Shown here in pieces: positions 1 to 7,227 of a stretch of DNA of 36,108 nucleotides (positions are counted from its first letter, which is position 1; each line of letters starts with the position of its first letter). The position numbers and the translations under genes were made by a program. This DNA is from an uncultured Lachnospiraceae bacterium. Its GTDB lineage: Bacteria; Bacillota; Clostridia; Lachnospirales; Lachnospiraceae. Location of the stretch: NCBI GenBank assembly GCA_947177445.1, contig CAMWUL010000032.1, positions 1-36,108 of the forward strand. The letters are read 5' to 3'. The notes under the pieces are model-generated. The model was not told the origin of the DNA. It worked only from the letters and a program-made list of their open reading frames with translations, and did not search any database.

Positions 1-1
1 A

Positions 2-151
2 GTTTATCGGATAGATATGAAGTACATCCGGAATTTGCATAATATTGACGATAGAATCTTTTCTGTATCGCCACAGATAGGGAAAGATGAGCGTCCTTTT
101 CTTGGCATAATTATTATATGTAATGAACACAAAATACAAGGGAAACAATAA
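2..151 (+). pseudogene. Truncated ToxN/AbiQ-like type III toxin (remnant, open at window edge)
   Basis: The frame is open from the left edge and ends at a TAA at 149-151. It reads about 49 residues, including IDMKYIRNLHNIDDR and then GKDERPFLGIIIICNEHK. This resembles the N-terminal third of the ToxN/AbiQ endoribonuclease family (toxins of type III toxin-antitoxin systems), in which a 'Y-I-L-D' stretch is followed by 'RP[FY][LV]GI' and then 'Y..PLSSPK'. After NEHK the similarity stops and a short unrelated tail (IQGKQ) leads to the stop, so the conserved PLSSPK part and the rest of the nuclease are missing. I infer a decayed or recombined toxin gene. The true start and any repeat-type RNA antitoxin would lie left of the window. 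It was recognised from memory of family motifs; another identity is possible. Confidence 0.55.
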
Positions 152-277
152 GGGAAAGCTCACCTGCAATAAATTTAGTATTTTCAAGGGTTAGCGGAGA
201 ATTTATTAATAAAATATAACAGCTAATGTTTCCCTTAAAATCATCAAATCACAATCGGGAATTGCGGAAGAATAACT

Positions 278-769
278 ATGGTTAATTTGAAAAAAATAAA
301 TCACGATAATTGGATGGAGTGCATTGAACTTGACGTACATGATTGGCAAAAACAGTTTGTTAATCCAAACATTTTTAGCTTGGCAGAGGCATATGCGCAT
401 TCAGATGCAAATAAAGAGGATGCAGAAAAATATTACAGATGTATCCCATTTGGAATATACTGTAATGACAAAATGATAGGATTTACTCTTATAACATATG
501 AAAAAGAATGTGATTTTGACGATACTCCCGGATATGAGATTTACAGATTAATGATTGCAAAGGATTATCAGGGAAAAGGTATTGGAAAAGAATCAATGAA
601 AAAAATCATTGAATACATAAAGACATTTCCTTATGGAACTGTTGAGTATATATATGCGTCCTGGCATCCGGAAAATAAAGCATCGGAGCGGTTATGCCTG
701 GGCAGTGGATTTGAAGCTGTTGGAAAGGATGAGGATGATGGGGCGATAAGATCGAGATTGAAAATATAA
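278..769 (+). CDS. GNAT-family N-acetyltransferase
   Basis: The 163-residue protein has the typical size of a GNAT fold, which transfers acetyl from acetyl-CoA to an amine. Motif A is visible as YEIYRLMIAKDYQGKGIGKESMKKI (about residues 86-112): a beta strand, the Q-G-K-G-I-G acetyl-CoA pyrophosphate loop and a helix. It is followed by the motif B region SWHPENKASERLCLGSGF. The N-terminal pattern (PFGIYCNDKMIGF) resembles BltD/spermine-type acetyltransferases, so a polyamine or similar small amine is a possible substrate, but this is inference. A GGAAG lies just before the ATG. The gene is clearly more AT-rich than the minus-strand genes beyond 890 and follows a toxin remnant, which suggests an acquired segment. 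It stands alone on the plus strand. Confidence 0.85.
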   Translation: MVNLKKINHDNWMECIELDVHDWQKQFVNPNIFSLAEAYAHSDANKEDAEKYYRCIPFGIYCNDKMIGFTLITYEKECDFDDTPGYEIYRLMIAKDYQGKGIGKESMKKIIEYIKTFPYGTVEYIYASWHPENKASERLCLGSGFEAVGKDEDDGAIRSRLKI

Positions 770-809
770 TTAGCTAACATCAAATTCCTATTTTGAGAAT
801 TGCAAGCAG

Positions 810-845
810 CAACGCCGCGGAAAGCAGAAGCCTCCTGCGGCGTTG
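810..845 (-). terminator. Hairpin downstream of pckA
   Basis: A 9-bp perfect inverted repeat (CAACGCCGC / GCGGCGTTG) with an 18-nt spacer lies about 50 bases past the pckA stop. There is no strong T-run on either side, so it may be a weak terminator or an mRNA-end stabilising stem shared with the convergent acetyltransferase. Confidence 0.45.
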
Positions 846-893
846 ATTGCATACACAGAAAAGTTCTTTCCTGTGCGCTTTTTTGAACAGATT

Positions 894-2606
894 TTACAGA
901 GCGGAAGCCTCGTCCACAAGCTTCTTCAGAGCGTTCAAAGCCTCGTCGGGAAGCTTGTCGTAGCCTTCCTTCTTGGTAGCGAAATCTTCCACAGCCTTTA
1001 CGCGGTCCTGCATTGCCTTCTTCAGCGCGGCAACATAATCGGCATCCTTCAGGTCAGGACGGAAATCGGCAGTCTTGCCATCCCAGTCGTACATGATTTC
1101 GATATCCTCAAAGTTGCCCCACTTCTCAAAGGTGGCCTTGCCTTCCACAATGCTCTCCAGAATTCCCAGAGTATCCGCAGGCTTCACCTTGGTGCCCATA
1201 AAGTCACCGGTGTTTACGATGTAGCAGTCCACATTCTTCTCTTCCACCAGCTTCTTGAACTTATCATAGTCATGAACCAGAGGATAGGTTCTGAACGGAT
1301 TAGCGTAGGGAACGATACGAAGAGCATTCATATCGGTGCCTGCCGCCACGCGCTCTGCAGTAGAGGTCTTGGTAGCCAGGGTCGCGCCCATTACGGAAGC
1401 GAGAGCGGCGCCTTTGAGCTTCACCACAGGCGGAATGGTAGGATCCTTCATGATCCAGAAAATAGCATTTACGGGAGCATCAATCTTATCCACACGATTG
1501 GGGGACCACAGCTTGGACTTGATAGCACGTCCGTTGCCGTTTCTGATATCCTCGGTCACCAGCTGTACCTTTCCGTCCTCATCCAGAGTAGCGGAGCAGT
1601 TCTGAGCGGTGAGCAGGAACTTGTTGTCGGCGCAGCCGGTAGGATAATCGGCTGTTTTGTCAAAGTAGGAGGGCTCCAGAGCAATGGAGGCACAGGTGTC
1701 GGTATTGATGATGAATGCATCATCATGCAGAACCTTGATCTCGTACTTGCCGTTATGTTTTGCATGGGTCAGGGTGGACTTTCCGGAGCCTGACAGACCG
1801 TATACGGAAGCCACATACTTGCTGCCGTCGGCCAGAGTGTATTCCTTCTGTCCGCCATGGCAGGATGCATAGCCATTTCTGTTGGCCATAGCCCAGGCCA
1901 TGGTCAGAGTGCCCTTCTTGTGCTCTCCGAAATACTTCATGCCCAGGATAGCGGCACAGTTCTGATCCGTATCAAAATAGCACAGGGTCAGAGGATCGCT
2001 CAGGCAGCTGTAGTCAACATCGGGAGCCTCAACGGGCGTCCACTGAGGATTGGAGAAGATATAGATATCCGGCTCCTTGCCCTCTCCCACCGGCTGGGAA
2101 TTTCTGTACATTCTCACATACTCGTCAGACATATACTGGAAATTCAGCATCCAGTTGTAAAGGATGTTCTCTTCCCCTTCCGGAATCAGAAGGTGAGCCT
2201 TCACCATAAACTCGGGATCCAGACCGATAAAGCACTCTGCGTGGTACATGGTCTCCCAGCGGGTCCTGTAAACGGCATCCATAACCACCTTGTCAAGCTT
2301 CACGGCATCCACACCGGGCTCGCCCTTGATACGGCGGGCGGCGGCGTAACGACCTGTAACGGCACCGTCGTTGAACAGCAGCACCTTGGCATCCTTGTCC
2401 AGTCCCTGCTCTTCCGCTCTGTATACCGGCATATCCGTAACCACAGTTCCGGGAGAATTCTTGGCCAGCTCATAAGCTTCCCTCAAGGTATTGACCTTTA
2501 CTACGTTGTTTCCGTAGAAAGCCGCCTCGATGATGGAACGCGTCTTGCTGAAACCGGGCTTGCCAGCGCCAATTTCAGAAATGGGGTAATACGCTTTTGT
2601 TGACAT
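894..2606 (-). CDS. pckA: Phosphoenolpyruvate carboxykinase (ATP)
   Basis: A 570-residue cytoplasmic enzyme that interconverts oxaloacetate + ATP and PEP + CO2 + ADP. The P-loop GLSGSGKST lies at about 270-278, the kinase-2-like HDDAF at about 294-298, and the region following CHGGQ matches the nucleotide/metal site of the ATP-type PEPCK family. It is somewhat longer than the roughly 540-residue E. coli enzyme. I start it at MSTKAYYP rather than at an upstream in-frame codon because a strong AAGGAGG lies 7-8 bases before this ATG. It is monocistronic: its own promoter is at 2720-2748 and a hairpin follows the stop. In anaerobic Firmicutes this enzyme often runs in the PEP-carboxylating, ATP-forming direction; this fits the oxaloacetate-handling Na+ pump at 26-31 kb, but the direction cannot be read from sequence. 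Confidence 0.95.
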   Translation of the reverse strand: MSTKAYYPISEIGAGKPGFSKTRSIIEAAFYGNNVVKVNTLREAYELAKNSPGTVVTDMPVYRAEEQGLDKDAKVLLFNDGAVTGRYAAARRIKGEPGVDAVKLDKVVMDAVYRTRWETMYHAECFIGLDPEFMVKAHLLIPEGEENILYNWMLNFQYMSDEYVRMYRNSQPVGEGKEPDIYIFSNPQWTPVEAPDVDYSCLSDPLTLCYFDTDQNCAAILGMKYFGEHKKGTLTMAWAMANRNGYASCHGGQKEYTLADGSKYVASVYGLSGSGKSTLTHAKHNGKYEIKVLHDDAFIINTDTCASIALEPSYFDKTADYPTGCADNKFLLTAQNCSATLDEDGKVQLVTEDIRNGNGRAIKSKLWSPNRVDKIDAPVNAIFWIMKDPTIPPVVKLKGAALASVMGATLATKTSTAERVAAGTDMNALRIVPYANPFRTYPLVHDYDKFKKLVEEKNVDCYIVNTGDFMGTKVKPADTLGILESIVEGKATFEKWGNFEDIEIMYDWDGKTADFRPDLKDADYVAALKKAMQDRVKAVEDFATKKEGYDKLPDEALNALKKLVDEASAL

Positions 2607-2639
2607 TCTTAACGTCCTCCTTAAAAATGTATTCTCACT

Positions 2640-2664
2640 CTCCGGGTCCCAGGCCCGGCGAGTC
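2640..2664 (-). promoter_or_regulatory. GC-rich hairpin in the pckA leader
   Basis: In the roughly 105-nt untranslated leader, CTC-G-CCGGG pairs with CCCGG-A-GAG across a 7-nt loop. A T-run (ATTTTT) and the ribosome site follow within 20 nt. It could be an attenuator-like or stabilising element. No riboswitch class is recognised. Confidence 0.4.
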
Positions 2665-2719
2665 AGCCTTAATTTTACGATAATCCCCCGCACTTGAAAG
2701 GATCACCATATTCTTAACT

Positions 2720-2748
2720 ATTATCTCAAAGCCTCTTCAAAAAGTCAA
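2720..2748 (-). promoter_or_regulatory. Sigma-A promoter of pckA
   Basis: On the minus strand TTGACT (2748-2743) is followed by a 17-bp spacer and GATAAT (2725-2720). The predicted start near 2713 leaves a leader of about 105 nt before the pckA ATG. Confidence 0.75.
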
Positions 2749-2794
2749 GAAAGCCCGCACGGAATTTATACAGATTTTAGATTACCAGTTCAGC

Positions 2795-2855
2795 CAGTCA
2801 CTGTGGATGACGGAAAATTGTGCTCGCACAAATTTTCCGTCATATGCAGTGACTG
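2795..2855. repeat. Large imperfect inverted repeat
   Basis: The arms CAGTCACTG...ATGACGGAAAATT and AATTTTCCGTCAT...CAGTGACTG pair over 9 + 13 bp with a 3-nt internal mismatch and one bulge, closing on a short TCG loop. It lies between the pckA promoter and the multibranch element. No T-run follows it on either strand, so a simple terminator is unlikely. Confidence 0.7.
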
Positions 2856-2874
2856 AGGGAGCGCCATACTATGA

Positions 2875-2923
2875 GCAAAAATAGTTGCGAAGCAACGACA
2901 AGCGCCAACGGCGCGATTTTTGC
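2875..2923. repeat. Cloverleaf-like inverted-repeat element
   Basis: An outer stem GCAAAAAT (2875-2882) / ATTTTTGC (2916-2923) encloses two perfect 5-bp hairpins, GTTGC-GAA-GCAAC (2884-2896) and GCGCC-AAC-GGCGC (2902-2914). This nested three-way arrangement resembles an extragenic REP-like module or a small structured RNA. Pairing was found by hand. Confidence 0.6.
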
Positions 2924-2927
2924 GAAT

Positions 2928-3076
2928 GGCGCGGCTGAACGGATACAGCGGCGGCACCTGGCGCGGCTGAACGAACACAGCAGCGGCATCTGGCGCGGCT
3001 GAACGAACACAGCAGCGGCATCTGGCGCGGCTGAACGGATACAGCGGCGGCATCTGGCGCGGCTGAACGAACGCAG
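2928..3076. repeat. 32-bp tandem repeat, about 4.6 copies
   Basis: Units starting with GGCGCGGCTGAAC begin at 2928, 2960, 2992, 3024 and 3056, exactly 32 bp apart, and alternate between two sub-variants (ggataca-gcggcgg and gaacaca-gcagcgg). The period is not a multiple of three, so overlapping open frames here are by-products of the repeat rather than genes. It begins 8 bp after the pepP stop codon and would lie in the pepP 3' untranslated region. Confidence 0.9.
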
Positions 3077-3083
3077 TCACTCC

Positions 3084-4883
3084 CTACTCCGCCCTGGTCT
3101 CCTTCTTCAGCCACTCCCTCTCTTCCTCCTCCAGGAAGGGCGCAATTCTTTCATAGACCTGCCTCTGATAGGCATACAAATACTCTTTCTGAGTCTGGGT
3201 CAGATACTTCTCGTCTATGCCCTCCATGTCGATGGGAACCCAGGTCAGCGTCTTAAAATGCATGAACTGACCATATTCATTCTTCACGTCGTTCTCCGCC
3301 ACCATCACGTTTTCAATGCGGATGCCGTGGCTTCCCTCCACATATACGCCGGGTTCATTGGTAATGTCCATGCCGGCCTCAATAACGGCTTCCGGCACTC
3401 CTTCCGCATAACGCCATCTCAGCCCCTGGGGACCTTCGTGCACATTCAGAATATAGCCCACTCCATGACCGGTGCCGCATTTATAATCCAGGCCGAGCTC
3501 CCATACGGGCTGACGGGCCAGAATATCCAGGTTTCTTCCGGTACAGCCATGGATCCAGCGGGCGTTGGTCATCTGAAGCATTCCCGCCGCCACCGCCGTA
3601 TAGTGCCGGCGGATCTCATCGGATACAGGCCCCAGCACAATTGTCCTGGTCACATCCGTGGTGCCCCCCAGGTACTGCCCGCCGGAATCCACCAACAGCA
3701 TTCCCTCCGGCTTCAGCACCGCAAAGCTGTCAGGTGTGGCTTCATAATGCATCATGGCCGCATTTTCCCCATATCCGGCGATAGTGGGAAAGGACAAGTC
3801 CAGAAACTCCGGAATCTGACGGCGCAGCATCTCCAGATGATCCGCCGCCGTCACCTCCGTAATCTCTATTTTGCCGATGTTTGTTTTTAACCAATAAATA
3901 AACTTTGTGAGAGCCACGCTGTCCTTCAGATAAATATCTTCCATATGGGCCAGCTCCACAGGATTCTTCACTGCCTTCAGAAGCTCTGTGGGATTCTTTT
4001 TCTCCACCACGGTCTGCCTTTCGGACAGAATCCGGTAAAGGGCATAGCTGCACTGGCGCTGATCCGCCAGAACCCTGCGCCCCTCCGGCAATGCCTTCAG
4101 ATAATCCGTCACGGTATCATACTCTTCCACCTTAACGCCCCTGGCGGCAAGAGAAGCTGCGGCGGCATCCTCCAGAACAGCCTTCTGAATAAACAGCACC
4201 GTCTCTTCCCGGGAAAGATATGCATAGGACATGGCTACCGGGTTGCATTCCACGTCACAGCCCCTGATATTAAAAAGCCACATCAAATCATCCAGCTTTG
4301 TGAGAAGCAGGCTGTCCGCTCCTTCCTTCTCCACTCTCTCCAGCGTCTCTCCCAGCTTTTCCTCCACGCTTTTACCGGTCAGCGCCTCGTCCAGTATCCA
4401 TACCTTCCCTGCGGGAAAAGCCGGTCTGTCCGTCCATATGGTTTCCGCCAGATCTTTCTCGAACAAAAGCTTTACTTCCTTCCTGGCCAGCTTTTTCTCA
4501 AGCTTTTTCCCCTCCGAAGCCGGCACGACTCTTCCGTCAAACCCCAGGGTCTGTCCCTGCTTCATGTTCCGGCTCAGAAATTCATCCATGTCCGGGACTC
4601 CCTCATCCTGCATACGGAACAGGGTGATTCCCGTGCCCTGAAGCTCCTTCTCTGCCTGGATAAAATAGCGTCCGTCCGTCCAAAGACCGGCGCCCTCCTG
4701 CCATACCAGCAGCGTTCCGTTGGAACCGGTAAAATGAGAGAAAAATTCTCTCACCTTAAAATAATCATTCACATATTCCGAATTATGAAAATCAGCGGTG
4801 GGAATCATATAATAGTCGATTCCCTCCGCCTGCATCCGCTCTCTCAGTTTTGTAAGTCTGCCGCAGATCACTGCATTTTCCAT
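3084..4883 (-). CDS. pepP: M24B aminopeptidase P / Xaa-Pro aminopeptidase
   Basis: A 599-residue, three-domain aminopeptidase P of the long type: two creatinase-N-like domains (about 1-300) and a C-terminal pita-bread metallopeptidase domain (about 310-540). It removes N-terminal residues preceding proline using two metal ions. The ligands are visible: D in VDSGGQYLGGTTD (both Asp), H in GTGHGVGY, E in TNEPGVY and E in GIRIENV. I chose the MENAV start, with GGAAGGAAGGG about 8 bases upstream and an alignable family N-terminus (LRERMQAEGIDYYMIPTADF). An alternative upstream ATG (MSDHKM, 4949) has a weaker site. There is no signal peptide, so it is cytosolic. It follows deoC by about 105 nt and may share the thrC promoter. 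The 32-bp repeats follow its stop directly. Confidence 0.92.
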   Translation of the reverse strand: MENAVICGRLTKLRERMQAEGIDYYMIPTADFHNSEYVNDYFKVREFFSHFTGSNGTLLVWQEGAGLWTDGRYFIQAEKELQGTGITLFRMQDEGVPDMDEFLSRNMKQGQTLGFDGRVVPASEGKKLEKKLARKEVKLLFEKDLAETIWTDRPAFPAGKVWILDEALTGKSVEEKLGETLERVEKEGADSLLLTKLDDLMWLFNIRGCDVECNPVAMSYAYLSREETVLFIQKAVLEDAAAASLAARGVKVEEYDTVTDYLKALPEGRRVLADQRQCSYALYRILSERQTVVEKKNPTELLKAVKNPVELAHMEDIYLKDSVALTKFIYWLKTNIGKIEITEVTAADHLEMLRRQIPEFLDLSFPTIAGYGENAAMMHYEATPDSFAVLKPEGMLLVDSGGQYLGGTTDVTRTIVLGPVSDEIRRHYTAVAAGMLQMTNARWIHGCTGRNLDILARQPVWELGLDYKCGTGHGVGYILNVHEGPQGLRWRYAEGVPEAVIEAGMDITNEPGVYVEGSHGIRIENVMVAENDVKNEYGQFMHFKTLTWVPIDMEGIDEKYLTQTQKEYLYAYQRQVYERIAPFLEEEEREWLKKETRAE

Positions 4884-4988
4884 ATCCTGTACCCTTCCTT
4901 CCCAAGACGTTTCTCCCGTCCGGCTCCTTCTCATTTTATGGTCAGACATGTCAACTCCCGCCTGCACACACAGCTCCTGCTGCGCCGG

Positions 4989-5657
4989 TCAATAATCTCC
5001 TTTTACACTCTGCCCTCTGCACAGTCCCACCGCCCTGGAGGTGCCAATACGGTCACAGCCCAGGGAAATGAACATCTCCAGATCCTCCAGAGTGGAAATT
5101 CCTCCCGCAGCCTTGATCTTGACCCGAGGGCCTATATGTCTGCGGAACAGCTCCACATCTTCCCTGACGGCGCCGCCGGTACCAAAGCCTGTAGAGGTCT
5201 TGATATAGTCCGCTCCCGCATTTGTCACGGCCTCGCACATGGCAATTTTTTCCTCCTGTGTAAGGTAACAGGTCTCGATGATCACCTTCAAAATATGATC
5301 CCCGCAGATGTCTTTCAGAGTGCGGATCTCCTGCTCCACCTTGTCAAAATCCCCGTTCTTCACATCGCTGATGTTGACCACCATATCAATCTCGCTGCAG
5401 CCCTCCGCCAGCGCTTTTCTTACCTCCGCGGCCTTGGCCTCCGTCACACTGTAGCCCAAGGGGAACCCGACCACCGTGCAGATATTAACCTTGTCCCCAT
5501 ATGTATCATGGATCCGCTTTACATAGCAGGGCGGCACACAGACGCTGGCGGTATGAAACTCCACCGCCTCGTCGCACAGACACACAATATCCTCCCATGT
5601 GGCATAAGCCTTCAGCTGGGTATGATCCACTCTGCTCAACATTTCTTCCCTGGTCAT
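4989..5657 (-). CDS. deoC: Deoxyribose-phosphate aldolase
   Basis: A 222-residue class I aldolase that splits 2-deoxyribose-5-phosphate into glyceraldehyde-3-phosphate and acetaldehyde (deoxynucleoside salvage). The Schiff-base lysine is K153 in YIKTSTGFGTGG. The second active-site lysine is K182 in VKIKAAGGIS, and the acid residue is D91 in EIDMVVN. The start at MTREEML is set by a GGAGGGG site 7-8 bases upstream and by family length; a longer in-frame extension lacks family similarity. Its ATG overlaps the thrC stop by one base (TAATG), so translation is probably coupled to thrC. The pairing with thrC has no obvious metabolic logic; no other nucleoside-catabolic genes (deoA, deoB, deoD) are in the window. 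Confidence 0.95.
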   Translation of the reverse strand: MTREEMLSRVDHTQLKAYATWEDIVCLCDEAVEFHTASVCVPPCYVKRIHDTYGDKVNICTVVGFPLGYSVTEAKAAEVRKALAEGCSEIDMVVNISDVKNGDFDKVEQEIRTLKDICGDHILKVIIETCYLTQEEKIAMCEAVTNAGADYIKTSTGFGTGGAVREDVELFRRHIGPRVKIKAAGGISTLEDLEMFISLGCDRIGTSRAVGLCRGQSVKGDY

Positions 5658-7153
5658 TAGATTCTCCCCTCCAACAGAAATTTTCTTACGGCATCCTTCA
5701 TATCCCGGGCATCGCACTCTCCCCGATGAATTACAGGCGCGCTGCGGATCTCCTCCACAGCCCGGGGAACCTCCACATTTGCCAGAACCGACAGCCGGTC
5801 CACCAGGGCAAAGTCGTCCGTATCCTGGCATTTTCCGTCAATGGCCTTCATCACGCTCCGTGTAAACTTAAACGGACTGGCCGTGGATGCGATTATCGTT
5901 TTTCCCTTATCCCCGGTCTGCACCGCATATTTTCGGTAAACAGCCGACGCCACCGCCGTATGGGTATCCACAACATAACCGCAGGATTCATAAAGCCGCC
6001 GAATCTCTTCCGCCGTCTCTGCTTCGTCCGCAAAATTTCCGTAAAAATCCTTCAGCGCCGCACTCATTTCCTCCGTGATTTCATAGCTTCCCCGGCTGGT
6101 CAGCGCCTCCATCAGCTCTCTGTTTTTCCCAAAATCATCTCCTGCAATATGATAAATCAGCCTCTCCAGATTGCTGGAAACCAGAATATCCATGGAAGGA
6201 GAGCTGGTCAGTATAAATTCCCGATTCCTGTCGTATGTGCCGGTGCGGAAAAAATCATACAGCACCTTATTTTCATTGGATGCACAGATCAGCTTTCCGA
6301 TGGGAAGCCCCATCCGCTTCGCATAATAAGCCGCAAGAATATTGCCGAAGTTGCCGGTGGGCACGGCAGCGTTCACTGTCTCGCCCTCTTCGACGCGCCC
6401 TTCCGCCAACAGCCGGGCACAGGCATAAACATAATAACAGATCTGAGGAATCAGCCGCCCGATATTAATGGAATTGGCCGAGGAAAACTGAAATCCCTGT
6501 TCTGCCAGCTCCTCCGCCAGCTCCCTGTCGGAGAATATTCTTTTCACGCCGGTCTGGGCATCGTCAAAATTGCCGTGAATGCCCACCACACAGGTATTGG
6601 CTCCGGTCTGGGTTACCATCTGTTTTTCCTGGATCGGGCTGACGCCGCCCTTGGGATAAAAGACCATGATCCTGGTGCCTTCCACTCCGGCAAAGCCTGC
6701 CAGCGCCGCCTTTCCGGTATCGCCGGAGGTAGCCGTCAGGATGACAATCTCGTTTTTGACATTATTCTTTCTGGCGGAAGTGATCATCAGATGCGGCAGA
6801 ATGGACAAGGCCATATCCTTAAAAGCAATGGTAGGGCCATGGAACAGCTCCAGATAGTAAGCGCCCCCGGCCTCTGCCAGCGGAACCACTGCCTCCGTGT
6901 CAAACTTGGAATCATAAGCCTTTTCAATACAGCTCTTTAACTCTTCCTCCGAAAAATCCGTGAAAAAGAGCTTCATCACCTCATAAGCGGTCTCCTGATA
7001 TGTCATCTGCGACAGCTCTCTCAGGCTTTTGTCCATTACAGGAATATGATCCGGCACAAACAGTCCGCCGTCATCGGCCAGCCCCTTTAGAATAGCTTCC
7101 GATGCCCGTACAGGCTTTTCACCGCTCCGCGTGCTTTTATACAATACTTCCAT
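5657..7153 (-). CDS. thrC: Threonine synthase
   Basis: A 498-residue PLP enzyme that converts O-phosphohomoserine to threonine. The PLP lysine is K112 in HGPTIAFKDMA. The glycine-rich phosphate-binding loop follows at TATSGDTGKAAL, and NFGNILAAYYAKRMG is the family segment near the active site. The N-terminal YKSTRSGEKPVRASEAILKGLADDGGLF is the typical opening of the class II/long threonine synthases. GAGGGAG precedes the ATG. It has its own consensus promoter (7198-7226) and a short leader of about 40 nt. No T-box is visible in that leader, since it is too short. It is followed by deoC (overlap) and then pepP. Confidence 0.96.
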   Translation of the reverse strand: MEVLYKSTRSGEKPVRASEAILKGLADDGGLFVPDHIPVMDKSLRELSQMTYQETAYEVMKLFFTDFSEEELKSCIEKAYDSKFDTEAVVPLAEAGGAYYLELFHGPTIAFKDMALSILPHLMITSARKNNVKNEIVILTATSGDTGKAALAGFAGVEGTRIMVFYPKGGVSPIQEKQMVTQTGANTCVVGIHGNFDDAQTGVKRIFSDRELAEELAEQGFQFSSANSINIGRLIPQICYYVYACARLLAEGRVEEGETVNAAVPTGNFGNILAAYYAKRMGLPIGKLICASNENKVLYDFFRTGTYDRNREFILTSSPSMDILVSSNLERLIYHIAGDDFGKNRELMEALTSRGSYEITEEMSAALKDFYGNFADEAETAEEIRRLYESCGYVVDTHTAVASAVYRKYAVQTGDKGKTIIASTASPFKFTRSVMKAIDGKCQDTDDFALVDRLSVLANVEVPRAVEEIRSAPVIHRGECDARDMKDAVRKFLLEGRI

Positions 7154-7197
7154 AGTAACTCCCTCTGTAATTTTCTGCTTTTCATCTGTGGTTTTTC

Positions 7198-7226
7198 AGT
7201 ATAGCACACTTTTTTTCACGGTGCAA
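7198..7226 (-). promoter_or_regulatory. Sigma-A promoter of thrC-deoC(-pepP)
   Basis: TTGCAC (7226-7221), an exact 17-bp spacer and TATACT (7203-7198) on the minus strand. It sits directly against the stop codon of the SleB-like gene. Confidence 0.8.
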
Positions 7227-7227
7227 G

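Noticed and set aside
152..277. Small gene or antitoxin RNA between the toxin remnant and the acetyltransferase
   Set aside because: AT-rich sequence with no tandem repeats or stem typical of a type III antitoxin and no supported reading frame.
843..1793. Long plus-strand reading frame opposite pckA (about 316 codons)
   Set aside because: It is the antisense shadow of the strongly conserved PEP carboxykinase gene, has no recognisable domain and no ribosome site.
2928..3076. Possible CRISPR array
   Set aside because: The units follow one another without unique spacers, the whole 32-bp period is repeated, and there are no cas genes nearby.
2790..3114. Two minus-strand small frames with repeated Arg/Pro/Gln motifs
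   Set aside because: They arise from the 32-bp tandem repeat, whose period is not a multiple of three; neither has a ribosome site or conserved start.
3945..5660. 571-codon plus-strand frame opposite pepP and deoC
   Set aside because: It crosses the boundary of two well-supported minus-strand genes, is His/Arg/Leu-rich as typical for antisense of GC-rich coding DNA, and has no motif.
7154..7197. T-box or amino-acid riboswitch before thrC
   Set aside because: The promoter at 7198-7226 leaves only about 40 nt of leader, too short for a T-box or known riboswitch.
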